This document shows, one piece after another, positions 17,339-25,883 of a DNA stretch of 64,000 nt (its first letter is position 1; each line of letters starts with the position of its first letter). The stretch is from Xylocopilactobacillus apicola (GTDB lineage: Bacteria; Bacillota; Bacilli; Lactobacillales; Lactobacillaceae). The stretch covers positions 124,001-188,000 of the forward strand of contig NZ_AP026802.1 in NCBI RefSeq assembly GCF_033095985.1. The letters are read 5' to 3'. The position numbers were made by a program, and so were the translations under genes. Under the pieces are notes generated by a model that had not been told where the DNA came from, made no database searches, and saw only the letters and a program-made list of their open reading frames with translations.

Positions 17339-18085
17339 TTATTTCTTTAAAATCTTAGCTAGTTCGCGTGCTTTTCTAAAAGAAGCATATGCGGTACTTC
17401 CATCTCTAAAATACAATTCTCGTTTAGAATTATCAAAGCTTTCTAACATATCTAAATTGACCAAATAACTTTTGTCACATCTGAAAAACATCGGATACTT
17501 TTTTTCAAGATCGCTTAAGTTCCCATGAAAATCAGCATTTTTTGTGACAGTCCGGACTGATACTCGACCTGAATTAGCTGGTAAATCAGCAGTGGTTAAG
17601 TAAACCAAATCAGCGATGGGGATAGAGAAATAATGACTACCGATCCGATAGATGAAAAGATTTTCTTTTTTATATTTCTCAGATTTAATTAATTCTTCAG
17701 TCTTTAACATATCAGCCATAATACTTTGCTTAATGTAATCAGCTCCATATTCTTTGGAAATATAGTTAAGAGGTGCGACTTTGCGTTCTAAAGTTAGAAG
17801 TGAAAGTTCATTATGAGTAGTTATGAAAACAATTTGTGCACCAGGTAGTTGTTTACGAATCAAAACAGCAGTTTGCAAGCCAATTTCTTTGATCCCATTA
17901 ATTTCCATATCCAGAAAAAATAATCCTTGGTGTTCTTGTTCAATGGAATTCAATAAAATTTCAGGGTCGTCGGTTGCACAGATCAATTCCATTGCGAGAT
18001 CATTAATCATAATTGAGTTTTTGACCGCATTGGCATAAGCTTTTTGTTGTTCTAAATTATCTTCTAAGATATAAATTGGGTACAT
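17339..18085 (-). CDS. LytTR-family response regulator of bacteriocin quorum sensing
   Basis: The 248-residue protein has a receiver domain (YILEDN acidic pocket; probable phospho-Asp in LFFLDMEINGI at about residue 58). It also has a C-terminal LytTR DNA-binding domain containing FRCDKSYLVNLDML, SFDNSKRELYFRDG and RKARELAKIL. It belongs with PlnC/PlnD and SppR type regulators, which bind paired 9-bp direct repeats upstream of bacteriocin operons. Such repeats are present twice in this locus (19679-19706 and 21409-21436). GGAG lies eight bases before the start, and the gene follows the kinase by three bases. Confidence 0.88.
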   Translation of the reverse strand: MYPIYILEDNLEQQKAYANAVKNSIMINDLAMELICATDDPEILLNSIEQEHQGLFFLDMEINGIKEIGLQTAVLIRKQLPGAQIVFITTHNELSLLTLERKVAPLNYISKEYGADYIKQSIMADMLKTEELIKSEKYKKENLFIYRIGSHYFSIPIADLVYLTTADLPANSGRVSVRTVTKNADFHGNLSDLEKKYPMFFRCDKSYLVNLDMLESFDNSKRELYFRDGSTAYASFRKARELAKILKK

Positions 18086-18088
18086 TCA

Positions 18089-19417
18089 TTATTCTCCCGT
18101 CGTAATTATTAAGGTATTTTTTAAAATTCCATCTTTAAAATTATTATCCAAAAGCAAAGATTTATTTTTGTTCACGAGTTCTCTAACGTTAGCTAAACCA
18201 AATCCAGTGTGATCAATTTTAGTTGTATAACCATCTTGGAATAGTTGGTCAATATTTTTAAGCTTTGAAGCCTTATTAGAAACCACGATTTCAATTAAAT
18301 CACCTGAATTAATAAACGCACATTCAACTTCCTTTTCTTTTTCTTCAGCAGAATGCTCAATGGCGTTATCAAGTAAAATTCCTAAAATTCTAACTATTGG
18401 TAAAATATCAGTATTCATGATATTTATTTGATCATCAATTCCAATTTGCAGATCAACTTCCACTCTTTGTGCAGCAAAGAATTTTTGGATAATTAAACCT
18501 TTGAGTGGATCATTTTTAAGATTGTCAATGTGGCTGATGGAAATTCTCTTTAAATCATTACTGATGGGTCTTTGCTTCACTAATTCCTCATAGTACTCTT
18601 TGAATTGCTGCTGATGGTCATTTTTGGTAAACTCCCCCAGCGCCAAAAGCATGTTGTTGTAGTCATGCTTGAAATGCCGAATACTTTGATATTGGTGTTC
18701 GATATTGGTTAAATACTCCTTTAACTGCTGGTTCTGAACAATTTGCATCTCTGCATCTTTTTTGTAGCTGTAAGATTCAATGAAAGCAAAAAGTTCAATT
18801 AAGGTAAATCCGATAAAGATGAAAAATATGAGCATTAAAGGAATCTGAATTAAGGCAGTTATCTGTGCCATTTGACTGATTAGTAAAATTGTCACAATTG
18901 ATATAACTAAAAAGAGAAAAATACGAAATACAATTTGACTTATTTCCAAATCCGTATTTTTTTCTTGTAAATTACTATAAATTTCTGACTTTTTTAAAGT
19001 AATAGCTGATACAACAGTTATTATGATATATAAAATAATGTAGAAATATGCACCAACATCATTTGATATATTAATGATGTTATATTTTCTGAGCATGAAG
19101 CGACCAAAAGTTTCAATTCCATCAGATATCATTATTGATAAATAAGAGAGAACGATTGCGAATAATCTACGATTCAAAAACTCGTAATTTAGCTGATGAT
19201 GTCTCATCTTTTGATAGACTATTGTGCTAAGAACCCAAATTATCAAATTAAAACTTTGAAAAAAAACTCCAATTATTCCGATAACGAGGGCAACAAAAAT
19301 ATCACCCATAATAGTTTGTCTTTTAGAATCTTCTTTTAAAAAGTTAGTGACGAAGACTATCAAAAAGCAAATAGTTATGTTGTCAACAAAATTTGTTTGA
19401 ACACTTATCAATGTCAA
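18089..19417 (-). CDS. AgrC/PlnB-type (HPK10) peptide-pheromone histidine kinase
   Basis: The 442-residue protein has about six N-terminal transmembrane helices (to about residue 215), which would sense the peptide outside the cell. It then has the HPK10-type phosphorylation box with RHFKHDYNN, an N box with DNAIEH and a G box with GFGLANVRE. It starts with TTG at 19417, with AAGGGG upstream; no ATG fits better. It should phosphorylate the LytTR regulator encoded just downstream when the pheromone at 19466-19588 accumulates. The domain order and length are normal for the family. Confidence 0.88.
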   Translation of the reverse strand: MTLISVQTNFVDNITICFLIVFVTNFLKEDSKRQTIMGDIFVALVIGIIGVFFQSFNLIIWVLSTIVYQKMRHHQLNYEFLNRRLFAIVLSYLSIMISDGIETFGRFMLRKYNIINISNDVGAYFYIILYIIITVVSAITLKKSEIYSNLQEKNTDLEISQIVFRIFLFLVISIVTILLISQMAQITALIQIPLMLIFFIFIGFTLIELFAFIESYSYKKDAEMQIVQNQQLKEYLTNIEHQYQSIRHFKHDYNNMLLALGEFTKNDHQQQFKEYYEELVKQRPISNDLKRISISHIDNLKNDPLKGLIIQKFFAAQRVEVDLQIGIDDQINIMNTDILPIVRILGILLDNAIEHSAEEKEKEVECAFINSGDLIEIVVSNKASKLKNIDQLFQDGYTTKIDHTGFGLANVRELVNKNKSLLLDNNFKDGILKNTLIITTGE

Positions 19418-19465
19418 ATTTTAGCCCCTTAAGATAATTAGTATTCTTTAAAATTTAAAACAAAT

Positions 19466-19588
19466 TTATTTAAACCACTTCCACCACCAAAGTCCACTCC
19501 AGGATTGATTTTTTGATGAAGCAAGAAGGTTTAAGCCACTTCCCCCTTGAATGTCTTCCAATTGTTTATCTGTCAAATAGTTTAACAT
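19466..19588 (-). CDS. Double-glycine induction peptide (pheromone) precursor
   Basis: This 40-codon gene lies directly before the histidine kinase. Its leader MLNYLTDKQLEDIQGG (16 residues) ends in Gly-Gly. The mature part has 24 residues and is cationic and very aromatic, finishing SWSGLWWWKWFK. I use the ATG at 19588, because AAGGAG precedes it; a longer frame upstream adds 26 residues with no leader features. Gene order (pheromone, kinase, regulator, exporter) is that of plantaricin and sakacin regulatory operons, so this is most likely the autoinducer. A five-tryptophan tail might also give it direct membrane activity. Confidence 0.82.
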   Translation of the reverse strand: MLNYLTDKQLEDIQGGSGLNLLASSKNQSWSGLWWWKWFK

Positions 19589-19640
19589 TTTAATTTTCTC
19601 CTTTTTCCCTTGTTCAGGGATTAATTTGTTTATGACATTG

Positions 19641-19706
19641 ATTTTAACAGCCAAATCCCGCAACAAACCAAATTATATTTAACGTTCATTTTCTCCTTTT
19701 TAACGT
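19641..19706 (-). promoter_or_regulatory. LytTR-regulated promoter of the pheromone operon
   Basis: On the minus strand two ACGTTAA repeats (19706-19700 and 19685-19679) are exactly 21 bp apart. A TAAAAT -10 element begins 39 bp after the start of the second repeat (19646-19641). The bacteriocin operon promoter has the same geometry. This fits the known PlnC/PlnD binding-site layout, two repeats two helical turns apart. Confidence 0.8.
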
Positions 19707-19789
19707 AATCTATAATTTCCCTTTAAAGGACCAGTCGAATATGTCATTATTTCAAATAAGAAAAAGTCTATTCCGTCAATGCCAGAGCG

Positions 19790-20215
19790 CTACACACCAT
19801 CAGAATTGGATTCCGTTTTCTGCGATTCTCGCACTAGTTCCACCTCCTTAGTCAATGAGTTTTGTTATTGTTCAGTCCTTCATCATCAATTTGATGACTA
19901 CTATGACCTCTGCTGACTTCTGCATCACTGCTTAGTTGATTCTGTGAACTGCTACTACGCTAATAACCAGAACATGTGGTGCAGGTCTCCCCAGGTAAGA
20001 GATACCGTGTTTCTGTTGGCAAGACCTTCATGATTCCAAATATATTGGACTTCAGCTTGTAGAGCAGCCTTATAGTCACTTTGCGGTTCTCTAGAGCAGT
20101 ACTTTGCTTTACGCTTCCAATTCACCCAGAACACCCTTGCGATCCTCTTGGGGTTCCGACTATTGCGGCCCTCAGTGGACTTGCACCACTCAGATATCAC
20201 CCATGCCAGGCACAC
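19790..20215 (-). mobile_element. Group II intron fragment (5' ribozyme part, reading frame lost)
   Basis: From 20215 the minus strand begins GTGTGCCTGGCATGGGTG and continues with GGTGCAAGTCCACTG. This looks like the 5' end of bacterial group II introns (consensus GUGYG). Further on come GAAGTCAGCAGAGG (near 19914) and a GGAGG site followed by a GTG start at 19834. Its frame reads only VRESQKTESNSDGV before a TAG at 19790-19792. The reverse transcriptase and the 3' ribozyme domains V and VI are missing. The 5' boundary lies five bases after the T run of the bacteriocin terminator, the preferred site type of some bacterial (class C) introns. The call rests on remembered consensus, not on a covariance search. 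Confidence 0.6.
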
Positions 20216-20220
20216 CTCGA

Positions 20221-20256
20221 AAAAAAGCAACCCCCAATATATAACAGGGTTGCCTT
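20221..20256 (-). terminator. Terminator of the bacteriocin structural operon
   Basis: On the minus strand GGCAACCC, an 11-nt loop and GGGGGTTGC form a strong stem ending in seven T. It follows the last bacteriocin peptide gene. The group II intron fragment starts directly behind it. Confidence 0.85.
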
Positions 20257-20282
20257 TTATGTTATTAAACAATTTATATGAT

Positions 20283-20450
20283 TTAACCTTTACGATGTCT
20301 CTTTTTAGCGATGTCCGCGCCAATTCTATATCCAATTACAAACAAAGAACAAAATAAAGCAGGTGCAATCCCACCATTTGTATTGCTTAATTCATCGTTG
20401 GACATACTTTGAAACTTATTAAGTTTCACTAATTTATCATCTTGTTTCAT
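20283..20450 (-). CDS. Two-peptide bacteriocin precursor, peptide B copy 1
   Basis: This 55-codon gene has a 27-residue leader ending NDELSNTNGG and a 28-residue mature peptide. The mature part has a short hydrophobic segment, one cysteine, a GYRIGADIAKK stretch and a very basic tail (KKRHRKG). It lies 21 bp after peptide A copy 1. Hydrophobic N-terminus, basic C-terminus and pairing with a glycine-rich partner are typical of class IIb bacteriocins, in which two peptides act together to permeabilise target membranes. A ribosome binding site (AAGGAGATAACA) precedes the ATG. The leader is identical to that of the second B gene; the mature part differs at several positions. Confidence 0.8.
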   Translation of the reverse strand: MKQDDKLVKLNKFQSMSNDELSNTNGGIAPALFCSLFVIGYRIGADIAKKRHRKG

Positions 20451-20471
20451 TTGTTATCTCCTTACACTTTA

Positions 20472-20663
20472 CTATCTATTGATCCAATATCCTATACCTA
20501 TACCACCGCCTATAGCTAGAGCGCCCCAACCAATTGCGGCTTTTGAAATCGCAACTCCACCTATAATAAGCGGGATGACACCGCCGTCCACTTGCTCCAA
20601 ATTACCGTCTGACAAGTTTGTAAAACTATTTAATCCTTTTGACTCTAATGTTACTGAATTCAT
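20472..20663 (-). CDS. Two-peptide bacteriocin precursor, peptide A copy 1
   Basis: The 63-residue precursor has a 28-residue leader ending LSDGNLEQVDGG. The mature peptide of 35 residues is extremely glycine-rich and hydrophobic. It contains several GxxxG-like spacings (GWGALAIGGGIGIGYW), the motif by which the two peptides of class IIb bacteriocins pair inside the target membrane. The protein is identical to the gene at 21114-21305, and the DNA differs at only a couple of positions. AGAGG lies upstream of the ATG. It is co-transcribed with peptide B1 and lies downstream of the putative immunity gene. Confidence 0.82.
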   Translation of the reverse strand: MNSVTLESKGLNSFTNLSDGNLEQVDGGVIPLIIGGVAISKAAIGWGALAIGGGIGIGYWINR

Positions 20664-20682
20664 TTTTTCCTCTTTCTTTTTA

Positions 20683-20713
20683 TAGATTTTTAATTCGATA
20701 AATTAAAAATCTA
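20683..20713 (-). other. AT-rich perfect inverted repeat between immunity gene and peptide A1
   Basis: TAGATTTTTAATT, a 5-base loop (CGATA) and AATTAAAAATCTA make a perfect 13-bp stem that overlaps the end of the putative immunity gene. No T run follows on the minus strand, so it is at best a weak terminator or an mRNA processing or stability element. Confidence 0.5.
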
Positions 20714-20897
20714 ATTTATATAAGTTTGTTGTAGTGTATAATAAAAATAAAGCCACAAAAATCAATTGATTGTTTTCTATGAACGGATTCGCTTGAACCA
20801 TATGAATGTCTGATAAAATAGGCCACACAGCAACAAAAGCAAATATTATCCACATAACAATTTTAATAACTAATTTAATTATCAGTTCTTGTTTCAT
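20703..20897 (-). CDS. Putative bacteriocin immunity protein (small membrane protein)
   Basis: The 64-residue protein has two hydrophobic segments (about 8-27 and 44-60) joined by a loop with HMVQANPFIENN. It has no leader of the double-glycine type. It sits between the two bacteriocin peptide pairs, on the same strand. Small membrane proteins at this position usually protect the producer from its own two-peptide bacteriocin. I do not recognise a named family, so the role is inferred from position and size. The ribosome binding site is weak (AAGAGA). Confidence 0.6.
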   Translation of the reverse strand: MKQELIIKLVIKIVMWIIFAFVAVWPILSDIHMVQANPFIENNQLIFVALFLLYTTTNLYKLDF

Positions 20898-20930
20898 ATT
20901 CTCTTCATCCTCATAAAAATTCTACCATTT

Positions 20931-21092
20931 TTAGCGACGTCTCTTTTTAGCGATGTCCGCGCCAATTCTGTATCCAATTGAAAATAAAGCACAAAATAAA
21001 ACAGCTGTAATCCCACCATTTGTATTGCTTAATTCATCGTTGGACATACTTTGAAACTTATTAAGTTTCACTAATTTATCATCTTGTTTCAT
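20931..21092 (-). CDS. Two-peptide bacteriocin precursor, peptide B copy 2
   Basis: This 53-codon gene has the same 27-residue leader as the B gene at 20283-20450. Its 26-residue mature peptide is diverged: ITAVLFCALFSIGYRIGADI, then AKKRRR. The first ten residues vary most, while the GYRIGADIAKK block is kept. It lies 21 bp after peptide A copy 2. With that gene it forms the first A-B pair of the operon. The pattern of one invariant and one variable partner suggests that the duplication widened the activity range. Confidence 0.8.
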   Translation of the reverse strand: MKQDDKLVKLNKFQSMSNDELSNTNGGITAVLFCALFSIGYRIGADIAKKRRR

Positions 21093-21113
21093 TTGTTATC
21101 TCCTTACACTTTA

Positions 21114-21305
21114 CTATCTATTGATCCAATATCCTATACCTATACCACCGCCTATAGCTAGAGCGCCCCAACCAATTGCGGCTTTTGAAATCGCAACTCC
21201 ACCTATAATAAGTGGGATGACACCGCCGTCCACTTGCTCCAAATTACCGTCTGACAAGTTTGTGAAACTATTTAATCCTTTTGACTCTAATGTTACTGAA
21301 TTCAT
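21114..21305 (-). CDS. Two-peptide bacteriocin precursor, peptide A copy 2
   Basis: This is the first gene of the bacteriocin operon. It encodes a protein identical to that at 20472-20663: a 28-residue double-glycine leader and a 35-residue glycine-rich hydrophobic mature peptide with GxxxG-like spacings. An AGAGG ribosome binding site lies upstream of the ATG, and a LytTR-type promoter lies about 65 bp further up (21371-21436). It should be matured by the C39 exporter encoded at 15150-17324. Confidence 0.82.
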   Translation of the reverse strand: MNSVTLESKGLNSFTNLSDGNLEQVDGGVIPLIIGGVAISKAAIGWGALAIGGGIGIGYWINR

Positions 21306-21370
21306 TTTTTCCTCTTTCTTTTTAAAAAATTTTCAAAACTTATAAATCAATTAATTGAATTTATGTATCT

Positions 21371-21436
21371 ATCTTACAAGCTAAACGAGACTAAAAATCA
21401 GATTTTTTTTAATGTCAATTTTTGAACTTTTAACGT
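21371..21436 (-). promoter_or_regulatory. LytTR-regulated promoter of the bacteriocin operon
   Basis: On the minus strand ACGTTAA (21436-21430) and ACATTAA (21415-21409) are 21 bp apart, and a TAAGAT -10 element (21376-21371) starts 39 bp after the start of the second repeat. This spacing is identical to that of the pheromone promoter. A short hairpin (ACGGCG/CGCCGT, 21465-21481) lies further upstream, and the rest of 21482-21591 shows nothing recognisable. Confidence 0.8.
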
Positions 21437-21591
21437 AAGTGGTTCTGGAGAGTAACTAGTAATAACGGCGGTTCACGCCGTATTGTCAAGCAATGTGGGA
21501 AAAATTTAATTTCACGCTCTTATTATTTAAGATAAAGTATTTCATTATAAATTGTGATGCATCTAGTATACGAATTTTAGAAAATTCCAAC

Positions 21592-21615
21592 AAAAAAACA
21601 GCCTTGCGGCTGCTC
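21592..21615 (-). terminator. Terminator of the EIIC/MgsA-domain operon
   Basis: On the minus strand CAGCC, loop GCAA and GGCTG are followed by a run of seven or eight T. It lies just behind the EIIC stop codon. Confidence 0.8.
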
Positions 21616-21618
21616 AGA

Positions 21619-22905
21619 TTATTCTTCGTTAGTTTTTAGTAATTGCTCTTTTTCGAAAGCTCTAAAGAAAGGGAGATAAATCACAATACTGACGATTACT
21701 AAGAAGAAAGAAAAAACTGTATTACGCCAATCTAAACTTGATAAGTATAGTTGGGCAAAGAAAGGAGTAAATGACGGATCTACGATGTAACCATTTGTAA
21801 TCAAGTGAAGTTTTTCAGCCCAATAAGTTAGGGTCAGCGAAACTCCTGGAGTGATTAGAAAGGGGATTGCAAGAATCGGGTTAAAGACAATGGGAAGACC
21901 GAAGATCACCGGTTCATTGATTCCGCAACATCCGGGAATAATGGAAATTCGGCCTAAAAGTTTGAGCTTGGGGACTTTGCTGAACATCATGAGAATTACT
22001 AAGCCTAGAGTATTTCCCGCGCCCCCGAGAATTGAAATCCGAAACATCTGTAGGTTCATAGCGTGAGTCATTGCAGCGCCATTTGTGAATTGCTGGGCAT
22101 TATACCCAGTTTGTGAAACACCGATACTAAAAAGAATCGGAAAAATAATCGACGATCCATTGATTCCAAAGAGCCAAAGGATTTGACCAAGGGTAACGAT
22201 TAAAATAAATCCCCCGAGACTGCCGGCGACATCGATGCCTGGGGTCAGGACATCCATGATAACTTTAGGGAAATTATTTTTAAAGGTTGCGATAAAGATC
22301 AAATTGATCCCATAGAAGATGATAATATTAGTTAATAGGGGTAGAAGAGAATTTATGAAGGTTCCAACCATCGGCGGAACCGCACCCGGTAAAGAAATCT
22401 TAATCTCACTGATTTCAACAACCCGACAGATTTCAACCGTCAAAAGTCCTAGGATAATAGCGACGAAAAGGCCGTCAGTTCCCAAGTAATCTAACTTGAT
22501 TGAGCTGTTTTTGACCTCAGTACAAACTAGTAAATAGGTGATCATGGCGATTAATCCATCTGTGGGAGCGTCTAACTTATATTCTTTGGCTAGTGAATAG
22601 CCAATCCCAAAAGCAGATAATAAACCAACGATGCCAAAGGTTAGATTGTAAGGTGCAGTAATCGTGCGATAGTTGGCAACCGCCCAATGCTTCCAGCTTG
22701 CTAAAAAGCGGAGAAAGAAATTGGCTTTTGAAGCGTTATAACGTGCTAAATCGATTGGAGGGTTGGCGATGATTAGAAATATTGCGCCGATTACCATAAA
22801 GGGGAGACTAAAAAACATGCCTGAAGAAACTGCTTTTAAGTGACGCTCATTGCCGATTTTAGCAATGATGCCATCAAATTTTTCAATCAGGTTTTCTTTG
22901 CGCAT
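21619..22905 (-). CDS. PTS EIIC permease, lactose/cellobiose family
   Basis: The 428-residue polytopic protein belongs to the EIIC family of the Lac/cellobiose group (PF02378). It has an N-terminal ISxGM-like SSGMFFSLPFMVIGAIFL, about ten helices, WLFGINGSSIIFPILF and GCCGINEPVIFGLPIVFNPI with the conserved substrate-binding Asn-Glu-Pro. It moves a beta-glucoside across the membrane. No EIIA or EIIB gene lies next to it. It is the second gene of a minus-strand operon behind the MgsA-domain gene, with an RpiR regulator divergent to that pair. Confidence 0.88.
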   Translation of the reverse strand: MRKENLIEKFDGIIAKIGNERHLKAVSSGMFFSLPFMVIGAIFLIIANPPIDLARYNASKANFFLRFLASWKHWAVANYRTITAPYNLTFGIVGLLSAFGIGYSLAKEYKLDAPTDGLIAMITYLLVCTEVKNSSIKLDYLGTDGLFVAIILGLLTVEICRVVEISEIKISLPGAVPPMVGTFINSLLPLLTNIIIFYGINLIFIATFKNNFPKVIMDVLTPGIDVAGSLGGFILIVTLGQILWLFGINGSSIIFPILFSIGVSQTGYNAQQFTNGAAMTHAMNLQMFRISILGGAGNTLGLVILMMFSKVPKLKLLGRISIIPGCCGINEPVIFGLPIVFNPILAIPFLITPGVSLTLTYWAEKLHLITNGYIVDPSFTPFFAQLYLSSLDWRNTVFSFFLVIVSIVIYLPFFRAFEKEQLLKTNEE

Positions 22906-22915
22906 TCAATCCCTC

Positions 22916-23530
22916 CTAAACTTGCCAGGAACTGAATGGAAATGCGCTCGGAATTGTTTTTGTTGGCTCGTATGTCTTTAATAGTTCTCGATATTCTTCT
23001 TGATAACTATTATCGACTTTTGCGCGAGGGCAGATTTTACTGGCCTCCTCTAAAAAATGTTCAGAGCCGCGTCCCATTTCTTTGCCGCGGACGGTATGCT
23101 TGTCTAGGGCAAAGTCTGGAATTTCAGGGACGTAACCCATTGCAAATTTTTTAATGATTATATTTTTAAGTAAATCAGATGAACGATCTTTAACTGATTG
23201 ACATAAGTAGCGAATCGCGTGGATGAACATCATTGCTCGATCGGTGTCGTCATATGGAAAGTTCTGACGCATTTGATTTAACGAATTAATTAGTGGTGCT
23301 GCTTCAGCGTTTCCCATGCCGATATCCTCGACTGAGATTGCCTGGAGCCGACGCCACAATTTTTCTTCCATTTGAGGAGAAGTGATGTACATTTCATAGC
23401 CGAATTCACAAGCAGCTCGTTCGTCACCACGGCGAATGCTCTTTTGCAAAGCAGAAATTACTTCATCTCCATGAAGACCGTTACGGGTTACAGTACGTGC
23501 CCACGGATCTTCAATAAATTTTTGACTCAT
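22916..23530 (-). CDS. Stand-alone MgsA/RarA C-terminal domain protein
   Basis: The protein of about 204 residues resembles the C-terminal domain of the replication-associated ATPase RarA/MgsA (PF12002). It has HGDEVISALQKSIRRGDERAA, then EEKLWRRLQAISVEDIGMGN and AIRYLCQ. The AAA+ ATPase part is absent. I start at the ATG at 23530 (GGAG upstream) rather than at a TTG 18 bp earlier. Its position directly before a PTS permease, divergent from an RpiR regulator, suggests a role tied to sugar use rather than DNA replication. I know of no established function for the free-standing domain. Confidence 0.7.
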   Translation of the reverse strand: MSQKFIEDPWARTVTRNGLHGDEVISALQKSIRRGDERAACEFGYEMYITSPQMEEKLWRRLQAISVEDIGMGNAEAAPLINSLNQMRQNFPYDDTDRAMMFIHAIRYLCQSVKDRSSDLLKNIIIKKFAMGYVPEIPDFALDKHTVRGKEMGRGSEHFLEEASKICPRAKVDNSYQEEYRELLKTYEPTKTIPSAFPFSSWQV

Positions 23531-23562
23531 AATAATCTCCTTATTCAAACGAAGGTGCTAAT

Positions 23563-24255
23563 ATGGATATTGAAAGTATCAGCGAAAAATATCAATTATC
23601 AACAAATGAAACTAATGTTTTAAAATATCTTAATCAAAACAAAGATAAATCAAATTTAAATATTCGGGAAGTTGCTAAAGCAACTTATACCTCACCAGCT
23701 TCAATTATTGCAATGTGCAAGAAAATGGGGTTATCAGGATATAGTGAGCTAATATATTATTTGGTGCGGGCAAAAAATTTAACTTTTTCGCTTCACCAAA
23801 ACGACGTTATTAAACAATACGGTGCGGAGTTTAGTTCGCTAATTTATAAGCATCGAAATGATAATTTCATGATAATTAGTGCAGGATTGTCTAATAATAT
23901 TGCTAAATATATGTCTGATTATTTTAACTTACATAATTTTCGCGCAACTACCAATGGTTATTTAGAGTACCTCCGCCCAGATTGGAAAAATAAAACTTTG
24001 CTTTTTATTGTTTCAAACTCAGGAGAAACTAGGTCAATAGTCGAATTGTTGGAGATGGCTAATCAAAACAAAATTGATAATATAGTTTTTACCGGAGACT
24101 CTGCTTCAATTTTAGCTAAAAATGCTAAACTTTCAATCAGCAGTGATACTCATTCGGCATATTCTTATCAAGAGTACTATCCGCAATTGTTTTTTGGAAC
24201 AACTTTAAATACTTTTGAGCTACTCATGAGTCATACTCTTACAAACTGGGAATAA
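23563..24255 (+). CDS. RpiR-family transcriptional regulator
   Basis: The 230-residue protein has an N-terminal HTH_6 domain (VAKATYTSPASIIAMCKKMGLSGYSEL, written in part) and a SIS domain with FIVSNSGETRSIVELLEMA. It is slightly short at the C-terminus compared with most RpiR proteins. It is divergent from the MgsA-domain/EIIC operon and upstream of a GH1 gene, so it probably controls one or both. GAAGG precedes the ATG. Confidence 0.8.
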   Translation: MDIESISEKYQLSTNETNVLKYLNQNKDKSNLNIREVAKATYTSPASIIAMCKKMGLSGYSELIYYLVRAKNLTFSLHQNDVIKQYGAEFSSLIYKHRNDNFMIISAGLSNNIAKYMSDYFNLHNFRATTNGYLEYLRPDWKNKTLLFIVSNSGETRSIVELLEMANQNKIDNIVFTGDSASILAKNAKLSISSDTHSAYSYQEYYPQLFFGTTLNTFELLMSHTLTNWE

Positions 24256-24315
24256 TAATTCCCAGAAATTATTCTAACTGACTTGAGGCAATTTCAAAAC
24301 ACAATTTGTCGATTA

Positions 24316-24362
24316 TTGAACATGTTTACGAAAAATTGAACGTGTTCAAGCTGGTGTATAAT
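24316..24362 (+). promoter_or_regulatory. Promoter with paired palindromes upstream of the GH1 gene
   Basis: TTGAACGTGTTCAA (24336-24349) is a near-perfect palindrome. A second, partial copy TTGAACATGTTTAC lies 20 bp upstream (24316-24329). The downstream palindrome overlaps the probable -35, and TATAAT (24357-24362) follows. Binding by one of the neighbouring RpiR proteins is an inference. Confidence 0.55.
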
Positions 24363-24371
24363 TAGATTTAG

Positions 24372-25814
<1,443 letters not shown>

Positions 25815-25831
25815 TAAAGGATTGCAACTAG

Positions 25832-25865
25832 AGAACACTCGTTTAATTAGCGAGGTTCTTTTTTT
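25832..25865 (+). terminator. Terminator after the GH1 gene
   Basis: AGAACACTCG and CGAGGTTCT form a 9-bp stem with one bulge around an 8-9-base loop, followed by seven T. Confidence 0.85.
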
Positions 25866-25883
25866 GTGTAAAAGCCGAATTCT

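Larger units (their letters stand above)
20283..21305 (-). repeat. Duplicated A-B bacteriocin cassette
   Basis: The segments 20283-20663 and 20931-21305 are near-identical over the A gene, the spacer and the B leader. They diverge in the B mature region and beyond. The putative immunity gene lies between the two copies. Confidence 0.85.

Noticed and set aside
19955-20335. 126-residue open frame on the minus strand with tryptophan-rich segments
   Set aside because: It spans the terminator and the 5' part of the group II intron-like sequence and overlaps a bacteriocin gene; its composition is explained by the structured RNA.
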